Shown here: piece by piece, positions 27,758 to 36,939 of the stretch
How positions within the stretch are numbered: position 1 is the first letter of the stretch
Layout: every line of letters starts with the position of its first letter
Origin: Rhizobium leguminosarum
Lineage (GTDB): Bacteria; Pseudomonadota; Alphaproteobacteria; Rhizobiales; Rhizobiaceae
Length of the DNA stretch: 64,000 bases
Direction: 5' to 3'
Assembly (NCBI RefSeq): GCF_001679785.1
Contig: NZ_CP016291.1
Span: 62,001-126,000 of the forward strand
Made by a program: the position numbers and the translations under genes
Notes under the pieces: model-generated
Seen by the model: the letters and a program-made list of their open reading frames with translations, nothing else
What the model was told of the DNA's origin: nothing
The model's database searches: none

Positions 27758-28081
27758 TCAGTGCGCCTCGCTCCTGGGAGAAAAGTTAGCTGGCTTCATA
27801 ATCTTGTTCTCCGCCACCTCGATGAGATCGCGGATCTTGGGCAGGAAGGCCTGCCACCGGGGATCGGCCAGAAGCCTCTGGCGCCTCGCCTCCCGGTCGT
27901 CCAGGCTCGCAAAGGCCCAGATGTGAACGATCTCGTTGATCGTCCCTATCTCCGAAAAGAAATAACCGACGAGCGTGCCGAGATGGCTCTTCTGGATCTC
28001 GATCCCCTCTTCCTCGACGACCTTGAGATATTGCGGGATCGTGCCGTTCTTCAGCCGGTAGGTGCGGATCTCGTAAAACAT
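27758..28081 (-). CDS. NIPSNAP family protein
   Basis: 107 residues of the NIPSNAP/dimeric alpha-beta barrel type (MFYEIRTYRLKNGTIPQYLKVVEE, LVGYFFSEIGTINEIVHIWAF, ending ENKIMKPANFSP). The family is common in catabolic operons, but its biochemical role is poorly known. It is 5 bases from the aldehyde dehydrogenase gene and 48 bases before the binding-protein gene. Confidence 0.85.
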   Translation of the reverse strand: MFYEIRTYRLKNGTIPQYLKVVEEEGIEIQKSHLGTLVGYFFSEIGTINEIVHIWAFASLDDREARRQRLLADPRWQAFLPKIRDLIEVAENKIMKPANFSPRSEAH

Positions 28082-28086
28082 CGGCG

Positions 28087-29550
28087 CTACCTCATCACGA
28101 AGGGATCGGGGATCGGATCGTCCGATGTCCTGAGCCAGATCGTCTTGGTGCGGGTATAGTCGAGAGCCGCGGCCATGCCGCCTTCCCTGCCATGGCCCGA
28201 CAGGCCGAAACCGCCGAACGGCGCGATCGGCGAGACCACGCGGTAGGTGTTGACCCAGACGATCCCGGCTCGCAGCCCCTTCATCAGCCGATGCGCCCGG
28301 GTGAGGTTCTGGGTGAAGACGCCGGAAGCCAGGCCATAACGGGTATCGTTGGCGAGCCGCAACGCCTCGGCCTCCGTCTCGAACGACACGACGGACAGGA
28401 CCGGCCCGAAGAATTCCTCGATCAGCGACGGCGAGGCGACATCGTCGCAGTCGAGAATCGTCGGTGGGAAATAATAGCCATCGCCGTCGATCTTGCGCCC
28501 TCCCGTGACAAGGCGGGCGCCGCTTTCGATCGACTTGGCAATGAGGGCGCCGATATTGTCCTGCTGGCGCTTGGTGGCAAGCGGGCCGACTTCGGTCGCC
28601 ATATCGAGCGGCGCGCCGATCCGGATCGCCTCCGCCTTATCCCGCAGCAGGGCGACGAATTTATCCTTGATGCTGCGTTCGACGATGAGGCGCGATCCGG
28701 CAACGCAGCTTTGCCCTGTCGCGGCGAAGATGCCCGCGACCTGGGCATTGGCGGCGCTCTCGAGGTCCGCATCGGCAAAGACGATGAATGGCGACTTGCC
28801 GCCAAGTTCAAGCGAGGTGGAGGCGAGGTTTTCGGCCGAGTTGCGAACGACATGCCGGGCGGTTTCAGGGCCGCCGGTAAAAGCGACGTGCGCGACCTTC
28901 GGGTGCCGGCCGAGAGCGGCGCCGCAGGAGGCGCCGAAACCGGTGATGATGTTGACGACACCGGCGGGAAAACCTGCCTCGTGCACGAGCCGTGCAAATT
29001 CGAGAAGCGGCGCCGGCCCGTCTTCCGAGGCCTTGACCACCATCGTGCAGCCGGCCGCCAGCGCCGGGCCAATCTTCACCGCGGACAGGAAGAGCTGGCT
29101 GTTCCACGGCACGACCATCGCAACGACGCCGATCGGTTCGCGGCGAAGCCAGACATCCATGTCAGGCTTGTCGATCGGCAGGTAGGCGCCTTCGATCTTG
29201 TCGGCGATGCCGGCATAGTAGTGATAGTATTCGGCGACATAAGCGATCTGCGCCGATGTCTCGCGGATGATCTTGCCGGTGTCGCGCGTCTCCAGTTCTG
29301 CGAGGATCTGCGCGTTGGCGGCAACCAGATCGGCCAGCTTGTAAAGCAGCTTGCCGCGTTGGGTGGCCGTCATTTTCGGCCAGGCACCTTCGTAAAGCGC
29401 CTTGTCGGCCGCGTTGACAGCCCGATCGACATCGCCCTCGCGCGCTTCGGGCATCTCAGCCCAGACCGCGCCGAAGGCTGGATCGATGCTCGGATAGCTG
29501 GCCTCGCCATCTGAAAATTCGCCGTCGATATAGTGCTGGAAACGTCGCAT
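28087..29550 (-). CDS. Aldehyde dehydrogenase (NAD(P)-dependent)
   Basis: 487 residues with the ALDH active-site cysteine in AATGQSCVAGSRLIVE and the glutamate segment LELGGKSPFIVFADADLESA. It is distinct from the SSADH-like protein at the operon end, so two successive aldehyde oxidations are likely. It follows the LLM monooxygenase gene by 4 bases and may oxidise the ring-opened or dealkylated aldehyde that enzyme produces. Confidence 0.88.
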   Translation of the reverse strand: MRRFQHYIDGEFSDGEASYPSIDPAFGAVWAEMPEAREGDVDRAVNAADKALYEGAWPKMTATQRGKLLYKLADLVAANAQILAELETRDTGKIIRETSAQIAYVAEYYHYYAGIADKIEGAYLPIDKPDMDVWLRREPIGVVAMVVPWNSQLFLSAVKIGPALAAGCTMVVKASEDGPAPLLEFARLVHEAGFPAGVVNIITGFGASCGAALGRHPKVAHVAFTGGPETARHVVRNSAENLASTSLELGGKSPFIVFADADLESAANAQVAGIFAATGQSCVAGSRLIVERSIKDKFVALLRDKAEAIRIGAPLDMATEVGPLATKRQQDNIGALIAKSIESGARLVTGGRKIDGDGYYFPPTILDCDDVASPSLIEEFFGPVLSVVSFETEAEALRLANDTRYGLASGVFTQNLTRAHRLMKGLRAGIVWVNTYRVVSPIAPFGGFGLSGHGREGGMAAALDYTRTKTIWLRTSDDPIPDPFVMR

Positions 29551-29554
29551 GGTC

Positions 29555-30595
29555 TTACTCCTGCAATGCCGGCATGACCTCGGTGATGAAGCGCTCGAGC
29601 GACGCCTTCTTGCGCTCGAAGCTCATGCCGGTGTCGATCCAGAAGGAATATTCGTCATAACCAAGCGCTTCATACGCCTTGAGCCGGGCGATGACGGTCT
29701 CAGCGTCGCCAACGACGTTGTTGGTCCGCATGACCTGGTCCGACAGCATCGCGTTCGCTCTGATCTGTTCGTCCGGGATCCGTTCGATCAGACCCTGGGT
29801 AACCGGCTTCTCATTCTTGAACCAGGCGAAGAAATAATTGTAATAGGTACTCAGTTCATGGGCGGCCTGGGCGACATCGTCCTCCGACGAGCCGACATAG
29901 GTATGGCGCAGCAACATGATCTTGGGCCGCTCGATCTCGGGATTCTTGGCGCAGGCGTCGTTGAAGCGCTCCATCAATGACTGAACCTCGTCGTCGCCCT
30001 GCCAGAGCGGCGTGACCTGAACGTTGCAGCCGTTGGCGACGGCAAATTCATGCGAGTTCGGATCGCGCGCCGCAACCCATATGGGCGGGTTCGGCTGCTG
30101 CAGCGGTTTCGGCGCCGACGTGGTCGACGGAAACTTGAAGAATTCCCCGTCATGGGCGTAGTCGCCGGCCCATATGCCTTTGACTGCCGGGATGAGTTCG
30201 CGCATGCGCTGGCCGGCACCCCAGGCATCGAGGCCGGGCAGCAGACGTTCGTACTCGAAGGAATAGGCTCCGCGTGCGATACCGATATCCAGCCTTCCGT
30301 CGCAGATGATGTCGGCCATGGCGGCCTCTCCGGCAAGCTTGATCGGATGCCAGAAGGGAGCGATCACCGTTCCCGTTCCAAGCCGTGCTCGCGATGTGCG
30401 GCGCGCCAGATCGGCAATGGTCACGAAAGGGTTGGGCGCAATGGTGAAATCCATGCCATGGTGCTCGCCCGTCCAGATTGCATGCATGCCGCCCTTGTCG
30501 GCGATCTCGCAGAGCGCGACGAATTCCTCGTAGAGGCTCTTGTGGCTTTGGCTGGCGTCGAGCCGTTCCATATGGACGAAGAGGGAGAACTTCAT
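29555..30595 (-). CDS. LLM-class (luciferase-like) flavin-dependent monooxygenase
   Basis: 346 residues with the bacterial-luciferase TIM-barrel features (IWTGEHHGMDFTIAPNPF, ARLGTGTVIAPFWHPIKLAGE, GRLDIGIARGAY). It uses reduced FMN and oxygen, supplied by the flavin reductase whose gene overlaps it by 4 bases, so the pair forms a two-component monooxygenase. Enzymes of this class cleave N-heterocycles, C-S or C-N bonds. The hydrolase and two aldehyde dehydrogenases nearby fit ring cleavage (inference). Confidence 0.87.
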   Translation of the reverse strand: MKFSLFVHMERLDASQSHKSLYEEFVALCEIADKGGMHAIWTGEHHGMDFTIAPNPFVTIADLARRTSRARLGTGTVIAPFWHPIKLAGEAAMADIICDGRLDIGIARGAYSFEYERLLPGLDAWGAGQRMRELIPAVKGIWAGDYAHDGEFFKFPSTTSAPKPLQQPNPPIWVAARDPNSHEFAVANGCNVQVTPLWQGDDEVQSLMERFNDACAKNPEIERPKIMLLRHTYVGSSEDDVAQAAHELSTYYNYFFAWFKNEKPVTQGLIERIPDEQIRANAMLSDQVMRTNNVVGDAETVIARLKAYEALGYDEYSFWIDTGMSFERKKASLERFITEVMPALQE

Positions 30596-31527
30596 GCTTT
30601 TGCGTCCTTGGCAGGAATTGGGTGAACAGTGCCGCCGGTCTCGTCGCCGAAATAGACGCCGAAATTGCCGATCGAGCTTTCCATCGCAAAACGGCTGATA
30701 ATATCGGCGGTCGAACTGGTCTTGAATTTTGCCGCAACCAGTGCGTCAGGCTTCAGGAACCTGCCGCCGGCAGGCTCGCCCTCTCCGGCAACGGCGTGAT
30801 AGACGATGTGCTGCTTGCCGTCGCTCTTGCCCTCATAAACCGAATAGAGAAAGCCGATACTGACTTTCAACCCGGTTGATGTTTCCAGGTATTTTTGCAG
30901 CGTCTCGGTCGGACTGCCGTCATGGGCGTCGACACTGGGCAGGGAGAGCACATCCTCACCGAGCAGCAGAACTTCCCCGCGACGTTCGACAACGGCTGCA
31001 AGCTCCATATTGCCTTCGCTTGCCGCGGACACTGCCTTACTTGCGAGCGTCGGCGTGAAATAGCCGCCACGCGCATAACCGAGACCGTTGCGGCCACTAT
31101 TGTCGAAAGCTTCGATGCGTCCCATCAAGATGACGTGGTCGCCGGCCTCGATAACCTCTTCCATGGCGCATTCGAACCAGGCCGCCACGTTCGTGAATAT
31201 CGGGCAGCCTGCCGATCCCTTCGCCCATTCGACCGCCGCAAACCTGTCCTCGACCGGGCGCGCAAAAGTGTTCGACACGTCTTTCTGCGTTTCCGAAAGC
31301 ACGTTGATCGCAAAGTGCTGCGCTCCGGTCATGGTGGCGAAATTGCGCGACGTCTTGGCAAGGCAGACGAGGAGAAGCGGTGGATTGAGCGAGACCGAGG
31401 TGAAGGAGTTCGCCGTGAAGCCGATCGGATGTCCTTCCCCGTCGCAGGCGGTGACGACAGTCACCCCGGTCGGAAAAGCCCCGAATGCATCTCGCAGCGC
31501 TCTTGGGTCGACAGTCTGGATTGTCAT
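30592..31527 (-). CDS. Flavin reductase with C-terminal Nudix-like extension
   Basis: 311 residues. The first ~165 are a flavin reductase domain (FGAFPTGVTVVTACDGEGHPIGFTANSF, SLNPPLLLVCLAKTSRNF, HFAINVLSE). The remaining ~145 (VVERRGEVLLLGEDV through LQKYLETSTGLKVSIGFLYSVYE to FLKPDAL) resemble a Nudix fold, but I see no catalytic REXXEEXG box. The reductase part supplies reduced flavin to the LLM partner. Overlaps with both neighbours indicate tight coupling. Confidence 0.85.
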   Translation of the reverse strand: MTIQTVDPRALRDAFGAFPTGVTVVTACDGEGHPIGFTANSFTSVSLNPPLLLVCLAKTSRNFATMTGAQHFAINVLSETQKDVSNTFARPVEDRFAAVEWAKGSAGCPIFTNVAAWFECAMEEVIEAGDHVILMGRIEAFDNSGRNGLGYARGGYFTPTLASKAVSAASEGNMELAAVVERRGEVLLLGEDVLSLPSVDAHDGSPTETLQKYLETSTGLKVSIGFLYSVYEGKSDGKQHIVYHAVAGEGEPAGGRFLKPDALVAAKFKTSSTADIISRFAMESSIGNFGVYFGDETGGTVHPIPAKDAKA

Positions 31528-32369
31528 CGTTCATCCTCCCCGAACGACAGCCACTCAGCGAGCAGCGAATTGACGATATCAGGCGCGGTCAAGTTCACCA
31601 TATGGCGATGACCTTCGACGATGCGGGCGTAGCCCCGCGGCGCAAGCTCTGCCATTTGCCTTGCCATCAAGGGCGTTGAATTCGGATCATCGGACCCCGT
31701 CAGAAAAAGGACCGGGCCAGCCACGTCTTTCCAGCCGTCAGCATAGGTCTCGTCTCCTCCAGCGAAAGCGGCGTAAGCGACGGCATATCCCTGGGGATCA
31801 ACGAGGTTTAACCATTTCCGCGTCAATTCACGCGCAGTCACGCTGTCCGCATCCTCGCCGAACCAGCGGGCCAGCGGACCTTCCTTGTCGACGCCCGATA
31901 CCGGAATGGCCGCGGCGCGCGCAAGCACGGCGTCCTTTGCTTCGAGGTCACGCCTGTAGACGCCGTTGAGGTAAGCGACACGGCTGATACGCTCGCCAAA
32001 GGTCGCGGCTGCCCCTCCCGAAATCAGTGCGCCCATCGAGTGCCCGGCAACATTTGCCGTGTCGATTGCCATCTCATCGAGAAAGCGTCCGAACCAGGCG
32101 ACGAACTCTTCGAGCCGACTGCCCGCCGGCAGCTTTGCGCTCTCCCCATGTCCCGGCATGTCGACAGCGATGACGCGATGGCCTGCAGACAGGAATGCGA
32201 TCTGCGGAGCCCAAGCCTCAAGCCGCATGCCGACGCCGTGAATGAGAACCAGCGGCTCACCGCTGCCGGCCTCATGATAGGTCGTTCCGCTTGCCGTCTT
32301 CTTTCGGGGCAAGGCACCGGCGGCGTTTGTTGCTGCAGCGGTGCGTGTGGTCGATCCGGCTGTCAGCAT
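31524..32369 (-). CDS. Alpha/beta-fold hydrolase
   Basis: 281 residues. The oxyanion segment LIHGVGMRLEAW, the nucleophile elbow VAGHSMGALIS near 125, an aspartate in LTGSDDPNSTP and the catalytic histidine in VEGHRHMVNL are visible. The first ~28 residues are low-complexity and the true start could be internal. It probably hydrolyses an amide, formamide or ester intermediate formed after the monooxygenase step. Confidence 0.87.
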   Translation of the reverse strand: MLTAGSTTRTAAATNAAGALPRKKTASGTTYHEAGSGEPLVLIHGVGMRLEAWAPQIAFLSAGHRVIAVDMPGHGESAKLPAGSRLEEFVAWFGRFLDEMAIDTANVAGHSMGALISGGAAATFGERISRVAYLNGVYRRDLEAKDAVLARAAAIPVSGVDKEGPLARWFGEDADSVTARELTRKWLNLVDPQGYAVAYAAFAGGDETYADGWKDVAGPVLFLTGSDDPNSTPLMARQMAELAPRGYARIVEGHRHMVNLTAPDIVNSLLAEWLSFGEDER

Positions 32370-32384
32370 CTCAGAGCCGCTCCT

Positions 32385-32987
32385 TCAAACGCCCGCAGGA
32401 TTGGCAACGTCCTGCCCCAGGTCTTTCAGATCCTGGTAGCGGTCGCCGATGCGGTGATGCGGGCGCCCGCCTATCGAAGCACCAAGAGCCACGACGACCT
32501 CGTCGGCAGCAGGCGCGTCGGGGATCGACGTCTGGATGGTCAGGTAGTGCGAGCGGCGGCCTTCATCGTTCTTGTCCATCAGCGGGATCATGATCGGTGC
32601 ATTGGCCGGACCGCGCGTATTGCAGAAGGCGAGATAGGACTTGGCGCCGACGGCCTGGCGATAAAAATTGCCGAAACGCAGCGTGTGGATGAGCGCGGAC
32701 CCGTGTTCGATCTCACCGTCCAGGCCGACGACAGCGGACTTTCCATAGCCTTCGACGGCCTCGCCGGACCCGACCGCATCGATGATCATCTTGGTCAGCA
32801 ACTCGCCGAGCACCGGAGCGCCTGCGTGAATTTCGGGCTTGAGGTCGTCGACGAAGCCGCGACCGGCCCAGGGATTCTTCACGACCGCGAAGGCGGTAAA
32901 CAGCTTCAGCGGAACCGCCGCGGCCTTGCCGCCTTCGATCAGCGTCGTTTCGATCTGCAGTCCCGTCTTGCGAATTTGAATGGCCAT
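32385..32987 (-). CDS. DUF1185 'amino acid synthesis' family protein
   Basis: 200 residues from ATG 32987, which has GAGGTG just upstream (the frame to 32999 adds four residues). MAIQIRKTGLQIETTLIEGG and VVALGASIGGRPHHRIGDRYQD match the DUF1185 family. Structures are known for this family but no secure function. It is the first gene of the operon, 24 bases downstream of a perfect GntR-type palindrome. Confidence 0.85.
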   Translation of the reverse strand: MAIQIRKTGLQIETTLIEGGKAAAVPLKLFTAFAVVKNPWAGRGFVDDLKPEIHAGAPVLGELLTKMIIDAVGSGEAVEGYGKSAVVGLDGEIEHGSALIHTLRFGNFYRQAVGAKSYLAFCNTRGPANAPIMIPLMDKNDEGRRSHYLTIQTSIPDAPAADEVVVALGASIGGRPHHRIGDRYQDLKDLGQDVANPAGV

Positions 32988-33011
32988 CGAGCACCTCATT
33001 TCTCAGTATCG

Positions 33012-33043
33012 TATTATGGTATACCATAATATATGAGTGTCAA
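33012..33043 (-). promoter_or_regulatory. Promoter with perfect 20-bp GntR-type operator for the eleven-gene operon
   Basis: TATTATGGTATACCATAATA (33012-33031) is a perfect palindrome with the TGGTATACCA core expected for FCD-subfamily GntR regulators. On the minus strand a TTGACA (33043-33038) lies just upstream, so the palindrome overlaps the spacer and -10 region. This is classic repressor placement, 24 bases before the DUF1185 start. Binding by the adjacent GntR protein is inferred. Confidence 0.7.
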
Positions 33044-33142
33044 GTTGGTTCCTGAGAGGACATAGTTCAGGCCGAGGCGGTGATTTTAAATTTGGCGCGC
33101 GCACTCTCGACTCTCCGGGCAGCGCTTTCTTCCCTTCAGCGC

Positions 33143-33158
33143 GTTGTCAGCTGACAAA
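33143..33158. other. Orphan parS-like 16-bp palindrome
   Basis: GTTGTCAGCTGACAAA matches the repABC centromere pattern GTTnnCnGCnGnnAAC at every fixed position except the last. It lies about 21 kb from the repABC genes, in the 33000-33399 gap, where I see no gene. Two more copies of the same core flank repB-repC and repA. Confidence 0.5.
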
Positions 33159-33244
33159 CGACATGGCGGCGCCCCGCGGCGGCAGGCCGAGTCCAGAAAT
33201 CACGGTCATCCCAGTTCACGGTACCGCCTTATATATTATTTAAT

Positions 33245-33256
33245 ATGGCATACCAT
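33245..33256 (-). promoter_or_regulatory. Second GntR-type half-perfect operator
   Basis: ATGGCATACCAT differs from the perfect operator core by one base and sits in an AT-rich stretch 214 bases upstream of it. It may be an auxiliary site allowing looping or cooperative binding. Apart from the operators and the parS-like site, the 33000-33399 gap holds nothing else recognisable. Confidence 0.5.
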
Positions 33257-33399
33257 CACATTGGACAAAGTTGGGTGTCAAGCGCGGAGTATGGATTCCG
33301 CTGAATTGCGCGGAACATCATCGCGAATGGAGTGATATCGACAGCTGAGATGAGCGCTTTGCCAGGGCTTGCAGAGAAGCGGCAGGAGGCCGCTCGTGC

Positions 33400-34092
33400 C
33401 TATTCGGCAGGTTTCTTGGCGGACAGCACCGCTTCGGCGATCGCGCTTGCGGCGGCGACGTGATCCATCGCCGCCCGGTAAGCCCCCTCGCCGTCGCCGC
33501 GGCGGATGGCGTCCACGATCTTCGACATCTGCAGCGGCCCTTCGATGCCACGCCTCTCCGTCTTGATCGTCATCGAGCGCAGGTGGTTTATGCGCACGGT
33601 GAGAAGATTGACGACACCCCAGGCAACGTTCCTGTCAACCATCGTGAACAGCGTATGATAGAAAGAGGAGGTGTTCGTCAGCACAGCCGCCATATCGTTG
33701 TCGCGGTAACTGTTGCGGATCCCGGCCAGAGATTCCTCCAGCGCAGCGACGATCTCCGGGCTGCGGCGCTCAGCGCATAGCCGCGCCGCCATGCCTTCCA
33801 GCGCGCCACGGATCTCATAGATCTGTTTGGCTTCCTCGATGTCGAGTTGCGCGACGATCGGCCCTTTGTTCGGCAGATTGGCGACAAGCCCTTCCGATTC
33901 CAAATGCCTCAGAACCTCGCGCACGACTGTTCGGCTGACACCGAGCTGCGCGCAAAGGTCACGCTCGACAAGGCGATCTCCGGGACGGAAGTATCCGTTG
34001 ACGATGGCTTCGCGGACCTTGTCGAGCGCCAGTTCCCGCAAGGTCTTTGCAGGACGCTCCACTCGAATTGCGTCCTTCAGAGCACCGCTCAT
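33400..34092 (-). CDS. GntR-family transcriptional regulator, FCD domain
   Basis: 230 residues: a winged helix-turn-helix (about 15-80, including RPGDRLVERDLCAQLGVSRTVVREVLRHLESEGLV) and an FCD ligand-binding domain (about 85-215, including EIRGALEGMAARLCAER and FYHTLFTMVDRN). It is upstream of and co-directional with the eleven-gene operon and probably represses it until a carboxylate pathway intermediate binds. A variant operator also precedes its own gene, suggesting autoregulation. Confidence 0.9.
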   Translation of the reverse strand: MSGALKDAIRVERPAKTLRELALDKVREAIVNGYFRPGDRLVERDLCAQLGVSRTVVREVLRHLESEGLVANLPNKGPIVAQLDIEEAKQIYEIRGALEGMAARLCAERRSPEIVAALEESLAGIRNSYRDNDMAAVLTNTSSFYHTLFTMVDRNVAWGVVNLLTVRINHLRSMTIKTERRGIEGPLQMSKIVDAIRRGDGEGAYRAAMDHVAAASAIAEAVLSAKKPAE

Positions 34093-34155
34093 TGTCTACC
34101 TCAGTGTTGGACTTTGCACGCTCAACTTCTAAATCGGCAGCCGAATGCAAGAATC

Positions 34156-34176
34156 GTATTATGGCGTACCAGATAC
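34156..34176 (-). promoter_or_regulatory. GntR-type operator upstream of the gntR gene
   Basis: GTATTATGGCGTACCAGATAC shares ATTATGG-n-TACCA with the perfect operator at 33012-33031, with outer GTAT/ATAC arms. It lies 64 bases upstream of the regulator start, consistent with autoregulation. The rest of 34093-34293 shows nothing distinctive. Confidence 0.55.
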
Positions 34177-35268
34177 TGTAGCTGGCGGCGGCTGGCAATT
34201 CAACAAGCGCTGTGCCGACCTATCGCGCCGCCCGTCTTTTCAGGCGCGCAAGAGACGCTGCAGCACTTTGATCTGCTGCCGACACATCGGGAGCTAGCCT
34301 TTTGAAGCAATCTCCTCGGCCACGCTCTTGGCCTGCACCCGGATATCCGGAACGGCGGTGATCTCCCAGAATTGCCCCGCCGTCAGGGCACCGACTGCAA
34401 ACAGTCGGGCAGGCGAAATCCGGGAAGGGGCTATCACCTCGGACGCGGCATCCACCTGGATCCCGAGGCCAAGAGGATCGGGGGCGATCAACTCAAAGCG
34501 GTTCATTTCCTTCAAAAGCGGTGAATGACTGATCCCGGCCCGCTCCATTCCCGTGCAGTTGACGAGCCAGTCCGCCCTGATCTCGGTGATCTCGCGCGCC
34601 GCTCTGACCCTGTAGCCGGCAACGAGCCGGCCTTCCCCGGCCCTGAGCGATTTCAGGAAGCCCGCGTGGAAACGAACGGTTCCGTCTAAGACCAGCTTCT
34701 CAAACCTGTCGAATACGTCGGGCGCGACCCGGTGACGGTGGATGTTCCACCAAGGAAGCGCATGCCTGAGGAATCGTGCACGTTCCTCGCCCGAAAGCCG
34801 TTGCCAGAGAGCCTGCGTTGCAGGCCTCAGACCGTCCATCACGGCTCGCCAATCGGCAACCGTCCTGCTCTTCGCCCGCAGGGTCTTCAATATGCCGCTG
34901 ATCGTCTCCGGAAGCCTCTCGACGTCGATCGGCAGAGGCGCCGGCGGCTTCCGCGCATGTCCGAGCGGTGCGAGCCCGCGCCGAGAAAGCACATCAATCC
35001 TGCCGCGGTGGCCGTGGGCGCGAAGCGCGAGGACCTGATCGATCATCGTCAGGCCGGATCCGAGGATACACACCGTATCGGGTGGTGCGACACGCCTCAG
35101 CCACGAAAGCCGCCAAGGGTTTTCGATGATCCGTGGTCGCAGCGATGCCGGGACCTCGTCTGGAGCGACCGGAAGGGTCGCGTTCCCGACGCCGAGGCAG
35201 AGCACCACGTTCCTGCCGGCAATTTCGTCGCCGTTGCCGAGATGGAAGGCCAGCGTTGTAGCGGCTAT

Positions 35269-35308
35269 TTAGTAATGCGACAGTTGGGCCAGTTAGAGAT
35301 GCGACAGT
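35269..35308 (+). repeat. Left inverted end of the insertion sequence with two internal direct repeats
   Basis: TTAGTAATGCGACAGT at 35269 and TTAGAGATGCGACAGT at about 35293 are near-identical units in direct orientation, probable transposase-binding sites. Confidence 0.7.
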
Positions 35309-35398
35309 CTCGCCTCTCTACGCACTGGTCAATGCCAACGTCGGGAGCAAGGATGACGATCTTCAGCCTGGTCGAGACCATGAGCGGTCGGAGTCGTC

Positions 35399-36826
35399 AT
35401 GTCCTTTATGATCACCATGTCGCAGAAAGAATTGCATCGCCTCGAAGTTATCCAGAAGATTCGTGACGAGCGCCTGAGCGTCGTCCAGGCCGCCGAACTG
35501 CTCGACCTCAGTCGAAGTCAGGTCCATCGGCTGCTGCAGGCTTATGACCGGAATGGTCCAGCCGGCCTTGTTTCCAAGAAGCGATCACAGCCGAGCAACC
35601 GGCGCCACAGCGAGGAGTTTCGCAATGCGGCGCTGGATCTGATCCGGGAGCGCTATCTGGATTTCGGTCCGACGCTGGCGCGCGAGAAGCTGATGGAACT
35701 GCATCAGATCTCGGTCGCCAAGGAGACGCTGCGGCAATGGATGACCGAGGCCGGCATCTGGATCTCGCGGCGTGAGCGTAAGCAGCGGGTTTTCCAGCCG
35801 CGCGGCCGGCGCGACTGTTTCGGCGAACTCGTGCAGATCGATGGATCGCATCACTGGTGGTTTGAGAACCGTGGTCCCAAATGCGCCCTGCTTGTCTATA
35901 TCGATGACGCCACCGGCAAGTTGCTGCATCTGCGGTTCGCTGGGTCAGAGAACACGTTCGACTACCTGCATGCGACAAAGGCTTATCTGCAGCAATGGGG
36001 TAAACCTCTGGCCTTCTACAGCGACAAGCATGGTGTCTTTCGTTCGACCCATGCGTCGGAGAAAGACCGCACGAGCGGCCTGACGCAGTTTGGTCGTGCG
36101 CTTTATGAGCTGAACATCGACATCATCTGCGCCAATACTCCGCAGGCAAAGGGCCGTGTGGAACGCGCCAACCAGACGCTGCAGGACCGGCTGGTCAAGG
36201 AGATGCGGCTTCGCGGCATCGATACGATCGAGGCGGCCAACGGCTATGCATCAGAATTCATTGCGGATTTCAATTCCCGTTTTGGCAAACCGCCACGCAA
36301 TCCGAAGGACATGCACCGGCCGCTTGCCGCGCATGAGAATCTCGATGGCGCCATGTGCCGCAAGGAAGTCCGCACACTGTCGCAGTCCCTGACGCTCCGT
36401 TACGACAAGGTCTTGTTCATTCTCGATCCGACGGAGCGGGCCAGAGGGCTGGCGGGAAAGAAGGTCGTTGTCTGCGACTACCCGGACGGCCGCCTCGAGA
36501 TCATGCACGAGAGCTTCACCCTGCCCTACAGAACCTTCGATACATTGCGGTCGGTCCACCGGGCAGAGGTTGTCGAGAACAAGCGTCTCGACGACATGCT
36601 TTCCGTCGTCGCCGAGCTGCAGGCTGGGCGGGAACAGCAGCGCAGTAAGAGCGGCCCTCGCCGCACCGGCCAGACGGATCATATGTTCGGTATTCCCGAT
36701 GGCAGCCAGGGCAATGGTTATCAGAAGCGTGGCCGCAAGCCTGGCCGGCGGACGGACTTCATGAATGATCCGGAGGTCATCGCAAAAAGGCAGAAGGCGC
36801 TGGCGCGCATGGAGGCCGCGGAATGA
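35399..36826 (+). CDS. ISNCY-family transposase (DDE integrase core)
   Basis: 475 residues; the true start may be an internal ATG a few codons in (MITMSQKELHRLEVI at about 35408). Domains are an N-terminal helix-turn-helix (about 10-60, LSVVQAAELLDLSRSQVHRLLQAY), an rve-type catalytic core (about 130-290, with LVQIDGSHHWWFE, FYSDKHGVFR and a glutamate in GRVERANQTLQDRL) and a C-terminal beta/basic region. It catalyses transposition of the surrounding element and appears full length, so the element may be active. Confidence 0.92.
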   Translation: MSFMITMSQKELHRLEVIQKIRDERLSVVQAAELLDLSRSQVHRLLQAYDRNGPAGLVSKKRSQPSNRRHSEEFRNAALDLIRERYLDFGPTLAREKLMELHQISVAKETLRQWMTEAGIWISRRERKQRVFQPRGRRDCFGELVQIDGSHHWWFENRGPKCALLVYIDDATGKLLHLRFAGSENTFDYLHATKAYLQQWGKPLAFYSDKHGVFRSTHASEKDRTSGLTQFGRALYELNIDIICANTPQAKGRVERANQTLQDRLVKEMRLRGIDTIEAANGYASEFIADFNSRFGKPPRNPKDMHRPLAAHENLDGAMCRKEVRTLSQSLTLRYDKVLFILDPTERARGLAGKKVVVCDYPDGRLEIMHESFTLPYRTFDTLRSVHRAEVVENKRLDDMLSVVAELQAGREQQRSKSGPRRTGQTDHMFGIPDGSQGNGYQKRGRKPGRRTDFMNDPEVIAKRQKALARMEAAE

Positions 36827-36939
36827 TCGCCTGCACTCATAGTCTCAAAGCTAAAGCCGAAGGGTGTTCCTCACCCGCCCCCGCTCCTCCCTTGCAACCC
36901 GGTCCAGCCGGTCGGATCGGCGGCTAATCCGAAGCGCAA

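Noticed and set aside
28192..29514. 440-residue plus-strand frame over the aldehyde dehydrogenase
   Set aside because: Antisense shadow of a gene with an intact ALDH active site on the minus strand.
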